A program made the translations under genes and the position numbers. A stretch of 64,000 nucleotides of DNA from Blastomyces gilchristii SLH14081 (Eukaryota; Ascomycota; Eurotiomycetes; Onygenales; Ajellomycetaceae), in the NCBI RefSeq assembly GCF_000003855.2, contig NW_003101679.1, positions 1,581,037-1,645,036 on the forward strand, in the 5' to 3' direction. Under the pieces are notes generated by a model, which saw nothing but the letters and a program-made list of their open reading frames with translations, had not been told where the DNA came from and searched no databases. How positions within the stretch are numbered: position 1 is the first letter of the stretch; the number at the start of each line of letters is the position of its first letter. Positions 34,046 to 44,148 of this stretch are shown here, one piece after another.

Positions 34046-35259
34046 AATTAAGATAGCAGAGTCACAGCATTCTTAAAATACTCACTTCTCAGAGTCTTTA
34101 CAATGTTTATTATTAACTGTGTATTTCTTACAGTGAGAATAACACGGCTGCAATGAGTTATTATCTTAATATCATCTAATAAATAATTAGTATATATCTG
34201 TATAAATGTGAATAATTAGAAAATATACACTTAAAAAGTATGATCAGAGTGGACTCTGCTGTCACTTGAATAATATTAAGAACAGAATACTGAAATTGAT
34301 GATTTTCTTTATCAATTTCACAGACAAGATATGTAAAGATAGTCTTAAGAAATATAAGATCTTCTGACTTCTGATAAAAACAGATCTCATAAAGAGACTC
34401 TATTTCCATGATATCAGAGACTGAGTGTTATCAAAAAGTGTTACTTTCATACAATACATATGCACTTACTGTGACAATTCACTCTCTGTGCACAGAACTG
34501 AGAGTTGTAGCTTTTTCACACTGCACAGCTCTTCTTGAGATGCTGCTATCAGTTTATAACTTACACAGTCTCTCAGTTCAGTATATACTGCATGTATACA
34601 GTGCTGCATACTGAGGCTGTGTTGATCATTATGATCTGATGTGATACTCACTTTTCATAGATTATGTTTTGTTTGAGAAGAAGAGAGAAAGACACAACTG
34701 TTGTTTTATTAAGAGAGAATGAATAATTAGTATTATTAAATGTAATTTAATTCTTCTGTATTTGAAATTTGATTAGTCTATACTCTTTAATTTGAGGATT
34801 TCTAAGAGTGTTTTAATAGTTTTTATATCAGCTTGAAATTAGTGATGAATTGAAGAAGAAGAGAAAAGAGAGAAGAAAGAAATGAGAATAACTTAGCTTT
34901 ATAATATGAAAACAGAGAATTACTGTAATCATTCTCTCTAGTAATAAAGATCTGTTGTCTGCATGTATCTCTAATATATATTATATGATAACTGTATACA
35001 AAGAATATCAATAGTGCATGTATTAAATGAAGATAATGTTGCTATATAATACTGTAGCTGTTTCTGTACATCTCTGAAAGCAGTTAATATTTTCTTTAAG
35101 TCTCTTTATATTTGATAAGTCAATAATATATTTCAATACGCTTTCTCTTTCATCATCATTATTATTATCATCATCATCATCATTATTATTATTATTATTA
35201 TATTATTACTAGCTGTCTCTTCTGTCTTCATCTCTCTTTAACACTTATTAAAATCAATC
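34046..35259. other. hAT copy 1 interior without recognisable gene
   Basis: Holds small ORFs also seen in copy 2 (for example 35011-34823, minus, matching 61731-61916, plus). Conservation between the two copies reflects common origin of the element, so it is not evidence of coding. One full double motif, AGTGTTATC-AAAAA-GTGTTAC, lies at 34424-34444. A microsatellite of ATC/ATT units lies at 35153-35210. Confidence 0.5.
35153..35210. repeat. (ATC/ATT)n microsatellite in hAT copy 1
   Basis: CATCATCATTATTATT-type repeat of about 58 bp. The homologous tract in hAT copy 2 (61454-61595) is about 140 bp. Confidence 0.9.
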
Positions 35260-36080
35260 ATGTTATCTCTCTTCAAATATTCTACGGTTCTGCAGATCAA
35301 CAAGGCACATGAGTACTATCACAGATTGAAGAGAGAGAAGAAGAAGATGTTCAAGTGAGAAGAGACAAATCATAAGACATGTTATAATGTCTTGAGAAGA
35401 CTCTGTAAGAGAGTAGAATAATAATGATTTTAAGTAACACTTCTGATAGATTTAAACTGAACTAAGTATAGAAATAATACAGATAACACTGTCTATGAGA
35501 GATTGAAAAAGAAGATAGTGAAGAGTCTCATACAGTAGTGATAGAATTAGAAGAAGTTCTGAGAATGATTTCAGATCAAGATAAAGAGAGAGAGAGAGAA
35601 GAAGAGTATTACTATGAATAAGTAATAATAGAAGAAGATTGAGAAAGTGTTAAAATGAGAGACAAAGAAGTCAAAACTGATAAGTTTTTTATTAAGAGAT
35701 AATGAGTTTTGATAACACTTCTGTTCTCTAATTGATTAGCAGAAGCTGATAGAGAAGAAGAGAATTAAGGCCTTGTTCAGGTCTTGAATACACTTCATGA
35801 TTCAGAATATTGAGAAGGCAGTTCTGCTCTCTGAGCATGTCAATCTGCTTACTACTGAGATGAAACCTGAGACAGCAGATCAGAAAATGTGAGATTTTAA
35901 AATACAGATTGACCTGACTGAGAGAAAGCAGTAGAAACTCTTCTCTGAGAAGACAGTAGAGAGAGATTTTGAGATAATTATCATCTCAGATAAGAAGAAG
36001 AAGAAGAAGAAGAATGAGAATGAGAAGTGAATTGTAAAGAATGATGAGAAGAGTAAGAAAGAGAAGAAAGATAATAAGTA
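35260..36080 (+). pseudogene. Second hAT ORF, unknown lysine-rich protein (copy 1)
   Basis: ATG at 35260 gives MLSLFKYSTVLQINKAHEYY, then HRLKREKKKMFK and a CYNVLRRLCKRVE stretch to about 35420. After a probable intron, and a second one at about 35694-35747 (contains GATAATGAGTTTTGATAACAC and ends ATTGATTAG), the frame continues KLIEKKRIKALFRSWIHF and ends in a Lys/Glu-rich tail, stopping at TAG 36078-36080. Copy 2 carries the same gene at 61330-60560 (minus). I recognise no domain; the basic, helical composition would fit a nucleic-acid-binding accessory protein. Exon limits are estimated by eye. In-frame TGA codons show decay. Confidence 0.5.
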
Positions 36081-36589
36081 GAAAAAGTTTTTTTCTTTTT
36101 ATTTATATTAGTTAGTTGTAAGTTTGTAACTATTAGTTAATAATTGAAATTAATTTTGAGTTTTCAAAAATTATTGTACAAGTTGTAATCAATTATCAAT
36201 GTCAGAAATAATATATATATATATATTTAACTATCATGATTCACAAATCACTATAATGTATATATATCAACATTTTTTCAACATTGATATTCATAATATT
36301 AACATATTTTTAATAATATTATCTGATAATGCAATTTAGTAACACTCTCTTTCACAATATTAATATATTTCAAGAAATATGACAGAGATTAATCAAGATT
36401 GTTTATTTACTTTTATACATTGATGATATTCAATCTGAGTTAGTCCTAAAATTATAACTAAGCTAAGAAAGAAGATTATTTTCTCTTATAATAATTCTTC
36501 TTACACATATCAGTGATCAGTTATTATCTTTATTAAAAAAAATTATCATCTTTCTCAAATTTTTATTATATCTTCTGAATTCACTTCTT
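36081..36589. other. hAT copy 1 spacer between the two genes
   Basis: Very AT-rich. Contains (AT)n near 36210-36225, a GATAATGCAATTTAGTAACAC motif at about 36324-36344 and no clear coding frame. The two genes point the same way, so this may hold the transposase promoter. Confidence 0.45.
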
Positions 36590-37737
36590 TCACTTCTTTC
36601 ACTGCTATTGAAGATCTACAAACTCTTCAAGAAATCACTGTAAATTACAAAGTCTATATTATTTATAATTTAACACAGAATACTCTCTTTCAATTATAAT
36701 GAATAATTACTTCATTCTTCACATCTGATTTCAGGTCACAAAATTTATGAAAAACTCAACACAAATATTAAGATAAACTATGAAATAATTATCAATAGAT
36801 TGTATTATAGATTACTGAAGAGTCATCTCTCTGCTATAATTGCTACAACTTCATTCAGAAACATTCATTATAAACTGATCATAACTCTGATAAAATTTCT
36901 CAACATCTGAAGTCATCAGAATGCAGATAATAAAAGAAAAATAATCAGAAAATTACTACTGAGCTGATAAGTTACTCTATCAGATAACAATTTTTGATAA
37001 TACTAACTTTCTAATTTGAAGAAAATCATGTGAAAATAACTATGTATCAGTACTCTGATTTCACAACTCTCATCTGATAACTTCTGTGACCAATTACTTC
37101 ACATGTGTATATCTCTGAATCTTTCTCTTCAATCAATTGAAAACTCTGAATTCTGAACACTTCTTCAAATACTTAATTCAAATCTTCATATTTCACATCA
37201 ATCATGTCTTCAGTTCAACCTTGAAACACACTACAAAGTCAATATACAACATCTAGAATCAGAGTTGAAGAATCATTAAAGAGTGTCACTCACAGTGAAT
37301 ACATGAACTAGTATAAATAATCTTGTTTTTATAGAAGTTACATGTTATTACATTGATGAGAACTGAACTTATCAAGAGACATTAATTGAATTTGAATCAT
37401 TAATCAGTAGTCATACTGAGGATTATATGACAGAGATATTAATGACAGTGATTAAAAATGACTATTGAGATATTAGTCTCAGTCTTCTTACAATTACAAC
37501 TGATAATGCTGTGAATAACTACACTATAATGAAGAGCTTAGAGCAAAAATTGACTTTGTATTTCTGAAATGATAAACAAGGTCATATCTTCTGCATTACT
37601 CATGTGATTTAACTTGTGATGCAAACACTGATAAAGAATCTTAACATCAAGACAATGAATAATAAGATGACTAATTCTTGAGATGAGAATGAGATGAAAG
37701 TGATTACTCAAGTAACTTTTATATTCACTTTATAAAA

Positions 37738-37797
37738 GATAATGTTTTTTAATAACACTTTTTGATATTACTTTTTAATAACACTTTTTATTAATAC
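37738..37797. repeat. Short tandem array of the AATAACACTTTTTGAT motif
   Basis: Three to four units (TAATAACACTTTTTGATATTACTTTT...) inside a probable transposase intron. The homologous place in copy 2 (about 43690-43790, complement) has about six units. The array appears to have grown or shrunk between the copies. Confidence 0.75.
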
Positions 37798-38513
37798 TAC
37801 TGTTAATTTTGAATAGATTGACTAATAATTTAAATATCACAGATTTGAAACATTGTTAATGTAATTAATATCTCCTCTAAATAATAATAACAATTTCATG
37901 ATATTTAATAAATAAATAAATCAGTCACATCACTGAATATGATACAGAATGTTAGAACACAGTAAAGTTTAACATATGAGATAGCTGTTCAGACTCTTTG
38001 ATTGTATCAGATAATTGATCATTGAGTGTAATACTCTGATCAGAAAAAGATTCAGATATTGAAACTTTCTGATATGAAGTGAACTCAGTTGAAATATATG
38101 ATTGATTTACTATTTCAGTTTTATAAGACAATGAAGACAGTCTCAATCACTTATACATCAATGCTGCAGTCAGTCTGATGAGTGTATAACAGTTTATTTA
38201 CTTATTTTGAGAAGCAGTTGAATCACTTAAAAAGAAATTCAGTCTGAGATAATGCTATAGTGCAGGCTATTATTACTGTAAGAGATAAACTGGCATATTA
38301 TTACAGCAAAACTGAACAATCTTTTACAGAGTAGTATACTATAGCAGCTCTACTAGATTTCTTCTGTCAAGTTAATATCTACACTTCTCAAGATTGAACA
38401 GAGAAGAAATGAGACTTGTATGTTAAATTAGTCTGAGACTACTACAATGTCAACTATCAGAGATTTGAATAAGCAGATATTAGAGATGTGAAGACAGTGA
38501 AATATAATTCTCT

Positions 38514-38583
38514 AGTAAGTAATGATCTTTGATAATACTTCATATCACATAGAACTATAATACTAACTTTGAAACAGAACTTA
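38514..38583 (+). other. Probable intron of hAT transposase
   Basis: Between the dimerisation exon and the last exon. It contains the motif GTAATGATCTTTGATAATAC near its 5' end, a TACTAAC branch sequence near 38567 and ends AAACAG before an exon that resumes the hAT C-terminal block. Confidence 0.6.
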
Positions 38584-38780
38584 TATACATTGATTACAAC
38601 TGAAAATCAGGTAAAACTATATACTTATAAAACTGAATTTGACTGCTATCTTCAAGATGATCTGACAAATTTACACATCAAATCAATTCTAGAGTTATGA
38701 AAAATTGTTGAGAGTACATATTCAACTATTTCACTGATAATATGTGATATTCTGACAATTTCATTGACAGAGATGAGAAT

Positions 38781-39302
38781 GAAGTGAAAGTTCAATTAAA
38801 GCTGAGATATTTATCACTATCACTGAGAACAATTACAAGGAGAAACAATCAAGAAACTCATGATTATAAAACATGAAATTATCAGACAGTTTAATACCTC
38901 TGATCACAGTATATCAGAGAAGTGTAGTTTTCATGAAAAAGTGAAGAATAAACTTACACAAGAATGTATTTAGTTATTTCATGAGTGTTATCAATAATCA
39001 TTATCAAATTCTGATTATATAAGCAATCACTGAATGAATTGAATGAGACTGAACTTGATCTTCAGTCTCAGTCTCATTCTGATTTTGAAAGAATGATCAT
39101 CTTTCACAGTTTATTCTAAGAAATTACTCTCATTTCACTGTTCTTGCATTAAATCTGGTCATTTTTCACATCATTTCTCTCAGAAATAATCCATTTTCAG
39201 ATTTCTTTAATGCTTGGTCCTGGTGAAACTTACATTCAGAAATGTATGAGATCAGACCAAATAAGATTAAATGTGAAATTCATAGTTCCGCCGGCCAGTC
39301 TA
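38781..39302. other. hAT copy 1 terminal non-coding region
   Basis: From the transposase end to the GGCCAGTCTA terminus. Contains AGTGTTATCAATAATCATTATC-like motif halves at 38984-39005. The last ~110 bp match MITE ends (AAACTTACATTCAGAAATGTATGAG, complement of the MITE left end). Confidence 0.7.
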
Positions 39303-39799
39303 TGTGTAACTGTGTCTGAGACCAGAATCAGAATATTTAATGATTTCATTTTCAATTTGACTGATCTCATTACACAGTTTTAAGATTAGATAGTAGTCTT
39401 ATACTGTTTCAGTAAAACTTACTGTCTACTCTTATCACATTTTTCAAATGAGATCATGATTTTCACTTCTCAATTTAAATTATTTTTAATGCTTTAAATG
39501 ACTTTAAATCTCATTTGAGTGTTATCAAAAAGCATTACTTTTTAAAAAATTAAAAATAGTCTAAGAAAAACCTTAAAATGTCTAAAAATAGTAACTTTAT
39601 GTCAAGAATGAGACTAAATGAGATCAAATAAGATCACTTTCTTATTTTTTCTAAGTCATGATCTTGTTTTAAGATCTGATATATAGTCACTTTGCATATT
39701 GTTATAATGACTAGCCTCAGCAGGATTCACATCAAGAAATGTATGAGATCAGATCAAATGAAATCAAATGTGAAATTCATGATCCCGGCGGCCAGTCTA
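39303..39799 (+). mobile_element. hAT MITE-A, main part (497 of 506 bp)
   Basis: Ends GGCGGCCAGTCTA at 39799, followed by GATACACT (39800-39807). The other terminus is missing here: the block starts at TGTGTAACTGTGTCTGAGACC. The missing end GTTACACAGTTAGTCTA lies at 63209-63225, followed by AGTGTATC, the complement of GATACACT. Combining them and counting the shared 8 bp once gives 506 bp, the length of MITE-1. hAT copy 2 had inserted into this MITE end. It contains the double motif at 39518-39538. Moderately decayed inside, intact at the right end. Confidence 0.9.
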
Positions 39800-40887
39800 G
39801 ATACACTCAGTGCTACTATCTTAATTCTTCAAGAAAGTCATCTGAATGAAAGGAAAACAGAGAGAAGAGAACTCAGATCAATCAAGCTCTTAAGAATTAA
39901 GAATTGAAGAGATGCATTGATCATGTGATATTTAGAGATTTGTTCATGAATACAAATATAATAGATAAAGCAGTTCTAGAAGAAATAGTTCTGAAGCAAT
40001 TAGATTCTCAATCTATCAAATCTTAATCTATCAAATATTAATCTATCAATCATCAATCTATTAATCAGCAGATCTGAAAAAGATCAATAAACTCTTTAAA
40101 TTCACACTTCTATCTCTGAAACTCCCGGATCTTTGATACTGGCGCGAAACAGCATATATATAATAATGAAACACATTTTCTATTCTTTACTCCTGTGAAT
40201 GCGGAAGTCTATACAGGCGGTTTCAGCACTAAAGTTAAAGATTATGAAACTGTTAGAACTATTATAATAAATAAAGCAGAAAAGCAGTTCAATGTCAATC
40301 TCATCAATACAGCTTACATCCCGAATTTTCATACAAATATCATCACATGAAAACTGTGTTTTCATATAGAAGGCATCTATTATAGTGAAAAAGACTTCAA
40401 ATTGTAAAAACATGCAGATAATATTATCTTTACAAGCATTGAAGTATTTAAGAAATTGCTAGTTACAGAATATAATAGTGAAATAGCTGTTAATTCAACT
40501 ATATCAGAAGAAACCACTACTGAAGCTGATACAGCTATCACATCTCACACTTCTAATATTCTTATATATGAAAAAATAATATCTTCAAGTTCTTCAACTT
40601 TTATAAATTCTTCTTCTAATCTGTTAATATGTACTTCTACAAAATCTTTTCAAAAACCTAAGATCTCTATATTACTACTTAGTCAATGTGATATAAGAGA
40701 TTAAAACATTCTTCAAAAATTATCATTTAAAATCTTACAAATAATGCAACTGATGTTCAAATCACTTATCAAGAAGATACTGTGAACAAGCTTATTATCA
40801 AACTTTGTGAACTCTGTTATCTATCTAATACGGAAAATCAAATATCTAGATATTCTTATATTAGATTTTAGATATCATTTAAATGCC
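39800..40887 (+). pseudogene. Ty1/copia polyprotein fragment: protease region
   Basis: The plus frame near 40120-40330 reads IFDTGAKQHIYNN...FLFFTPVNAEVYTGGF and AYIPNFHTNIIT, the copia arrangement of a D-T-G-A protease box followed by the pre-integrase stretch (ending KLCFHIEGIYYSEKDFKL). The 5' part (39692-39907) is charged and Glu/Arg-rich, as at the end of Gag. From 40456 a Ser/Thr-rich linker follows (to 40704). The sequence keeps CG and GG here and there (GCGGAAG, CAGGCGG), so it is less decayed than the gypsy elements, perhaps low copy. MITE-A and MITE-B flank it. Before the inversion it continued the minus-strand gag at 63226-63820. Confidence 0.72.
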
Positions 40888-41287
40888 TAGACTGACCGTG
40901 TGACTGTGTCTGAGATCAGAACCAGAACATTTGATGATCTCATTATCAATTTAATTAATTCTATTACACAGTTTTAAGATTAGATAGTAGTTTCATACTG
41001 TCTCAGTGAGATGTACTGTCTACTTTTATCATATTTTTCAAATGAGATCATGATTTTCACTTCTAAATTTAAATTCTTTTTATTGCTTTAAATGACTTTA
41101 AATCTCATGTCACTGTTACTAAAAAGCATTACTTTTAAAAAAATTAAAAATATTCTAAAAAAACCTTAAAATGTCTAAAAATGATCACTTTGTATCAAGA
41201 ATGAGACTAAATGAGATCAAATAAAATCACTCTCTTATTTTTTCTAAGTCATGATCTCATTTCAAGATCTGATGAATAGTTACTTTG
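40888..41287 (+). mobile_element. hAT MITE-B, truncated (400 bp)
   Basis: Starts TAGACTGACCGTGTGAC after TAAATGCC, and follows MITE-A for 400 bp until LTR-A copy 4 begins at 41288. The remaining ~105 bp with the GGCCAGTCTA end is not found beside the truncated end of LTR-A copy 4. Double motif at about 41112-41132. Interior decayed. Confidence 0.85.
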
Positions 41288-41600
41288 TATAAGAGGCCTA
41301 CGCCGAATAGATCAGTATAAGATTTATAGGTCTTATAATACAAAAGTGAAAAACATTAGAGAAGAAAAAAAGAGAAAGTGTAGAAATCAGTGATCAGAGT
41401 GAATATTTATATATGTATATAATAAAGCTTCAGAGTGAAAGAATAGAAATTCTGTGTATACAGTGAAGCTTCAGAGTGAAAGAATAGAAATTTCATAAGT
41501 TTTTCAGCTGAGAATCAGTGACTGAGAATTGAAGCTTTCAGTGAAATCTATGAAGTGTAATGACATAATCTATATAATTGATCAGGCGCAGTCTGTCGCA
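41288..41600 (-). repeat. 3' LTR of LTR-A copy 4
   Basis: Outer edge TATAAGAGGCCTACGCCG, inner end CAGGCGCAGTCTGTCGCA. It contains a 41-bp tandem duplication, AAGCTTCAGAGTGAAAGAAT at 41425 and again at 41466, which explains its length despite belonging to the shorter-type LTR. Confidence 0.88.
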
Positions 41601-42186
41601 TTAGTCTCTTCTTTTCAGAAGTGATGTTATGCATAGTTCTCATCAGTCAAGAGCTGCTGTTTCAGATAACACAGAGCTCAGAGTTCAGATCAGATAATTA
41701 TAGTTAACTTATTTTATAAGATATTATCAGCTGCAGCTGTGAGATCTCTCATTGAGAATATCTTCAATCTCTCACTCAAGTTCATTACCTTCTTCTACAA
41801 TCTCTGGCAGCTGTCAGTCAGAAGTCAGTTAAGAAGAGAATGAATTGATAATAGTACAGTGAATCAAGCTCATGTGAAAGACATTATAAATCTCTGATAA
41901 TATGTTAAGATAATAGTTATGACTATCTAGAACTTCTATCACTTTATACTTGATATGATGATAATTCAGTGTATGAGATGAGTGTGTGATCTGTATATTC
42001 TTAAGATTTCATCATATCAGGTCTTCTATCTTATATTGTTCAGCAGAGTCTTGATAAACATTGATTTAATTCTCTTAATCTTGTTTAGTACTTGTCATGA
42101 AGGCTTCTGCTCAGTCACAGATATCTCAGAGCTTTATTACTATATTATCAGTGATCTGAATTAAACTGCAGAGATTCAGTGTGAAC
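41288..42186 (-). mobile_element. LTR-A copy 4, 3' end with LTR (inverted part)
   Basis: Minus-strand LTR-A sequence: 3' LTR (41288-41600) then chromodomain and integrase C-terminus up to GTGTGAAC at 42179-42186, where hAT copy 2 starts. Reverse-complemented, it continues 30985-33568 at the same GTTCACAC. The last 8 bp are the hAT target duplication. Confidence 0.9.
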
Positions 42187-42599
42187 TAGACTGGCCGGTG
42201 AGACTATGAATTTCACATTTGATTTCATTTGATCTGATCTTATACATTTTCTTGACGTGAGTCTCATCAGAACCAAGCATTAAAAAAACCTGAAAATGAA
42301 TCATTTCTGAAAGAAATGATGTGAAAAATGATCAGATTTAATTCAAGAACAATGAAATGAGAGTAATTTCTCAAAATAAACAGTGAAAGATAATGATTCT
42401 TTTAAAATCAGAATGAGACTGAGACTGAAGATTAAATTCAGTCTCATTTAGTTCATTCAGTGATTGCTTATATAATCAGAATTTGATAATAATTATTAAT
42501 AACACTTATGAAATAATTAAATACATTCTTGTATAAGTTTATTCTTCACTTTCTTATAAAAACTACACTTCTCAGATATACTGTGATCAGAGATATTAA

Positions 42600-43868
42600 A
42601 CTATCTGATAATTTCATGTTTTATAATCATGAGTTTCTTGATTATTTCTTCTTATAATTGTTCTCAGTAATAGTGATAAATATCTCAGCTTAAGTTGAAC
42701 TTTCACTTCATTCTCATCTCTGTTAATAAAATTATCAGAATATAATATGTTATCAGTGTAACAGTTGAATATATACTCTCAATAATTTTTCATAGCTGTA
42801 GAATTAATTTGATATATAAATTCATTAAATTATCTTGAAGATAGCAGTCAAATTCAGTTTTACAAGTATATAGTTTTGCCTGATTTTCAGTTATAATCAA
42901 TGTATATAAGTTCTATTTCAAAGTTAGTATTATAGTTCTATGTGATATGAAGTATTATCAAAGATCATTACTTACTAGAGAATTGTATTTCACTGTCTTC
43001 ACATCTTTAATATCTGCTTGTTCAAATCTCTGATAGTTGACATTGTAGTAGTCTCAGACTAATTTAATATATAAGTCTCATTTCTTCTCTATTCAATCTT
43101 GAGAAGTGTACATATTAACTTAATAGAAGAGATCTAGTAGAGCTGCTACAGTATAGTACTTTATAAAAGATTGTTCAGTTTTACTGTAGTAATATGTCAG
43201 TTTATCTCTTACAGCAATAATATTGTATGCTATAGTATTATCTCAGATTGAATTTCTTTTTAAGTGATTTAACTGCTTCTCAAGATAAGTAAATAAATTA
43301 TTATACACTCATCAGACTGACTGCAGTATTGATGTATGAGTGATTGAAACTGTCTTAGTTATCTCATAAAACTGAAACAGTAAATCAATCACATATTTCA
43401 ACTGAGTTCACTTTATATCAGAAAGTTTCAATATCTGAATTCTTTCTCAATCAGAATATTGCACTTAATGATCAATTATCTGATGCAATTAAAGAGTCTG
43501 AATAGTTATCTTATATATTGAACTTCATCATATTCTAACATTCTATATCATATTCAGTGATATGACTGATTTGTTTATTTATTGAATATCATGAAATTAT
43601 TATTATTGTTTAGAGAAGATACAAATTGCATAAACAATGTTTCAAATCTGTGATATTTAAATTATTAGTCAATCTATTCAAAATTAACAGTAGTATTATT
43701 AAAAAGTGTTATTAAAAAGCATTATCAAAAAGTGTTATCACAAAGCAATATTAAAAAGTGTTAACAAAAAAACATTATCTTTTACAGAGTGAATGTAAAG
43801 ATTACTTGAGTAATCACTTTCATCTCATTCTCATTCTAAGAATCAGTCATCTCATTATTCTTTATCTT
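42600..43868 (-). pseudogene. hAT transposase C-terminal part (copy 2)
   Basis: Minus-strand counterpart of 37600-38900: last exon near 42660-42880, the probable intron with its branch site (GTTAGTATTATAGTTC complement near 42920) and the KLTYYYSKTEQSF dimerisation block near 43130-43220. An expanded GTGTTATTAAAAAGCATTATC-like array lies at 43690-43790. It stops where LTR-A copy 5 is inserted (43868). Decayed by TGA and TAA stops. Confidence 0.75.
43864..43868. repeat. Target-site duplication ATCTT, left of LTR-A copy 5
   Basis: ATCTT precedes TGTAAGAGG at 43869 and recurs at 49449-49453. Confidence 0.9.
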
Positions 43869-44148
43869 TGTAAGAGGCCTACGCTCAATAGATCGGTATG
43901 ATATTTATAGGTCTTATGTAACAAAGTGAAAAACATTAGAGAAGGAAAGAAAGAGAAAGTGTGAGAATCAGCAATCAGAGTGGATATTTTTACATGTATG
44001 CAGTGATGTACGCGGTGGAACTTCAGGACAGAAGAATAGAAATTCTGTAGGTTTTTGACTGAGGATCAGCGACTGAGAATCAGAGCAGTAGAAATCTGTG
44101 AAGTGTAATGAAATAGTCTATATGATTGATCAGGTGCAGCCCGCCACA
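43869..44148 (-). repeat. 3' LTR of LTR-A copy 5
   Basis: 280 bp. The outer edge TGTAAGAGGCCTACGCTC with GATCGG is preserved; the rest is more mutated than the partner (for example CTTCAGGACAGAAG against CTTCGGGGCGGAAG). Confidence 0.92.

Larger units (their letters stand above)
36590..38780 (+). pseudogene. hAT transposase (copy 1), with probable introns
   Basis: Cut-and-paste transposase. A BED-type zinc finger lies near 36830-36925 (CYNCYNFIQKHSL...HNSDKISQHLKSSECR). The catalytic RNase H-like core at about 37300-37735 has VFIEVTCYYIDENWTYQETL, HTEDYMTEIL and the hAT signature TITTDNAVNNYT, then GHIFCITHVI. A second core/dimerisation part (37930-38510) holds VRDKLAYYYSKTEQSF and AALLDFFCQVNIYTSQDW, and a last exon (38585-38775) holds TEFDCYLQDDLTNLHIKSIL. 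Probable introns at about 36969-37020, 37735-37816 and 38514-38583; the last ends TACTAAC...CAG, a textbook branch site. Many TGA stops, and the usual first catalytic Asp (D-x-W-T) is not recognisable. Confidence 0.8.
33569..39302 (+). mobile_element. hAT DNA transposon, copy 1 (5.7 kb, full length)
   Basis: Begins TAGACTGACCGTGTGACCG and ends GCCGGCCAGTCTA. hAT copy 2 (42187-63208) has the same two ends in inverse orientation and the same content once its two inserts are removed. It contains a transposase (BED finger plus RNase H-like core), a second conserved ORF (35260-36080), an A-rich tract, a CAT/ATT microsatellite and about ten copies of a GTAAYRC-type motif. The ends keep CG while the interior has lost it. 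The 8-bp flanking sequences support hAT. Confidence 0.9.
39303..42186. other. Segment inverted by hAT-hAT recombination
   Basis: This 2,884-bp block lies between two hAT copies in opposite orientation. Its left 8 bases TGTGTAAC and right 8 bases GTGTGAAC are the reverse complements of the outer flanks GTTACACA (63209-63216) and GTTCACAC (33561-33568). Reversing the block gives both hAT copies perfect 8-bp duplications, rejoins MITE-A and rejoins LTR-A copy 4. It holds MITE-A, a copia fragment, MITE-B and an LTR-A end. Confidence 0.88.

Noticed and set aside
34823..35011. Small ORF conserved at 61731-61916
   Set aside because: Both lie at the same place in two copies of the same transposon, so similarity is expected without coding function; opposite to the transposon's genes and without a domain.
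33569..39302. Simple insertion of hAT copy 1 with an aberrant, mutated duplication
   Set aside because: The right flank is not a mutated GTTCACAC but the exact complement of the flank at copy 2; exchange by inversion accounts for all four flanks and for three other broken elements.
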